Assembly (NCBI GenBank): GCA_002633005.1
Contig: NMRA01000353.1
Location: 418,639 to 475,531, forward strand
DNA length: 56,893 nucleotides
Direction of reading: 5' to 3'
DNA from: Phoronis australis
Lineage: Eukaryota > Phoronida > Phoronidae
Shown: one piece after another, positions 56,706 to 56,893 of the stretch
How positions within the stretch are numbered: the stretch's first letter is position 1
Layout of the letters: each line of letters starts with the position of its first letter
The notes under the pieces: model-generated
Database searches by the model: none
Told to the model about the DNA's origin: nothing
What the model saw: only the letters and a program-made list of their open reading frames with translations
Position numbers and translations under genes: made by a program

Positions 56706-56893
56706 GTAATGGTCGCTGACGTCTTTAGCCTGAAATGAACAATTTGTCATAATTTTCGCATCTGCAGCTGTATCTACTACGCCCCTCGCAAGATCACAGT
56801 TTGCAAGTCTATTCCAATTCACTTGACTAGACATCAGGTGGACGGATTCAACTACCGCTGTGCCTCCTAGTGGTCATTTTTTGATGCCTGCCT

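Larger units (their letters stand above)
54885..56893 (-). repeat. Tandem-like cluster of CTCF-motif repeats (motif on - strand)
   Basis: Units of about 130 bp alternate CTGTATCTCCTAAANCC..CAGGATC with GCC(A/C/T)NCTAGTGGCNATTTT. Motif positions: 55043-55058, 55171-55188, 55329-55348, 55481-55496, 55624-55640, 55782-55799, 56001-56019, 56148-56163, 56296-56312, 56859-56876. On the minus strand they read like GCCACTAGGGGGCAC and CCACTAGATGGCGC, close to the CTCF core. Opposite orientation to the copies at 9590-31420. Confidence 0.75.

Overview
This is animal nuclear DNA. Coding sequence sits in short exons with GT-AG (and some GC-AG) introns, there are AATAAA poly(A) signals, and more than half of the window is transposon-derived. 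Nothing looks prokaryotic. The protein families and retroelements (CCHC/LTR element, Penelope-like GIY-YIG fragments, CR1-type LINE tails, tRNA-derived SINEs) suggest a marine invertebrate, possibly a deuterostome such as a lancelet or hemichordate. That species-level guess is weak inference.

The window is organised around two host genes in head-to-head orientation. On the minus strand, a taxilin gene (TXLN family, 13 proposed coding exons, 11396-34047) encodes about 574 residues dominated by the long taxilin coiled coil. On the plus strand, a SYAP1 orthologue (BSD-domain protein, 8 coding exons, 34304-52212) encodes about 387 residues. Only 256 bp separate the two start codons, and a perfect CRE (TGACGTCA) lies beside the taxilin ATG, so a shared bidirectional promoter is likely. 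Human SYAP1 and TXLNG are also neighbours at Xp22.2, so the pairing looks like old conserved linkage with an orientation change.

Flanks: 1-221 is the last coding stretch of a CXC-type cysteine-rich protein entering from the left. 1063-5785 is a frameshifted LTR retrotransposon body on the minus strand (gag, protease, RT, RNase H, integrase all recognisable), visibly richer in GC than its surroundings. 6200-10400 is repeat-rich intergenic DNA ending in a Penelope-like fragment. 56628-56705 is one exon of an unidentified plus-strand gene that continues to the right.

Introns and intergenic DNA carry at least three copies of a TA-flanked DNA transposon family, two CAGGG-ended MITEs, a foldback element, a 2.7-kb element with long complex inverted ends, LINE and Penelope-like 3' ends, SINEs and about ten minisatellites. 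Three observations stand out. (1) A minisatellite in SYAP1 intron 3 is built from the exon 3/intron 3 boundary itself, giving a ladder of decoy 5' splice sites. (2) Two of the seven SYAP1 introns need GC donors. (3) A dispersed repeat carries a CTCF-like motif, on the plus strand in most left and central copies and on the minus strand in the right-hand cluster. All four single N characters sit between near-identical direct duplications, one of which duplicates part of SYAP1 exon 7. These look like unmerged haplotypes at assembly joins rather than biology.
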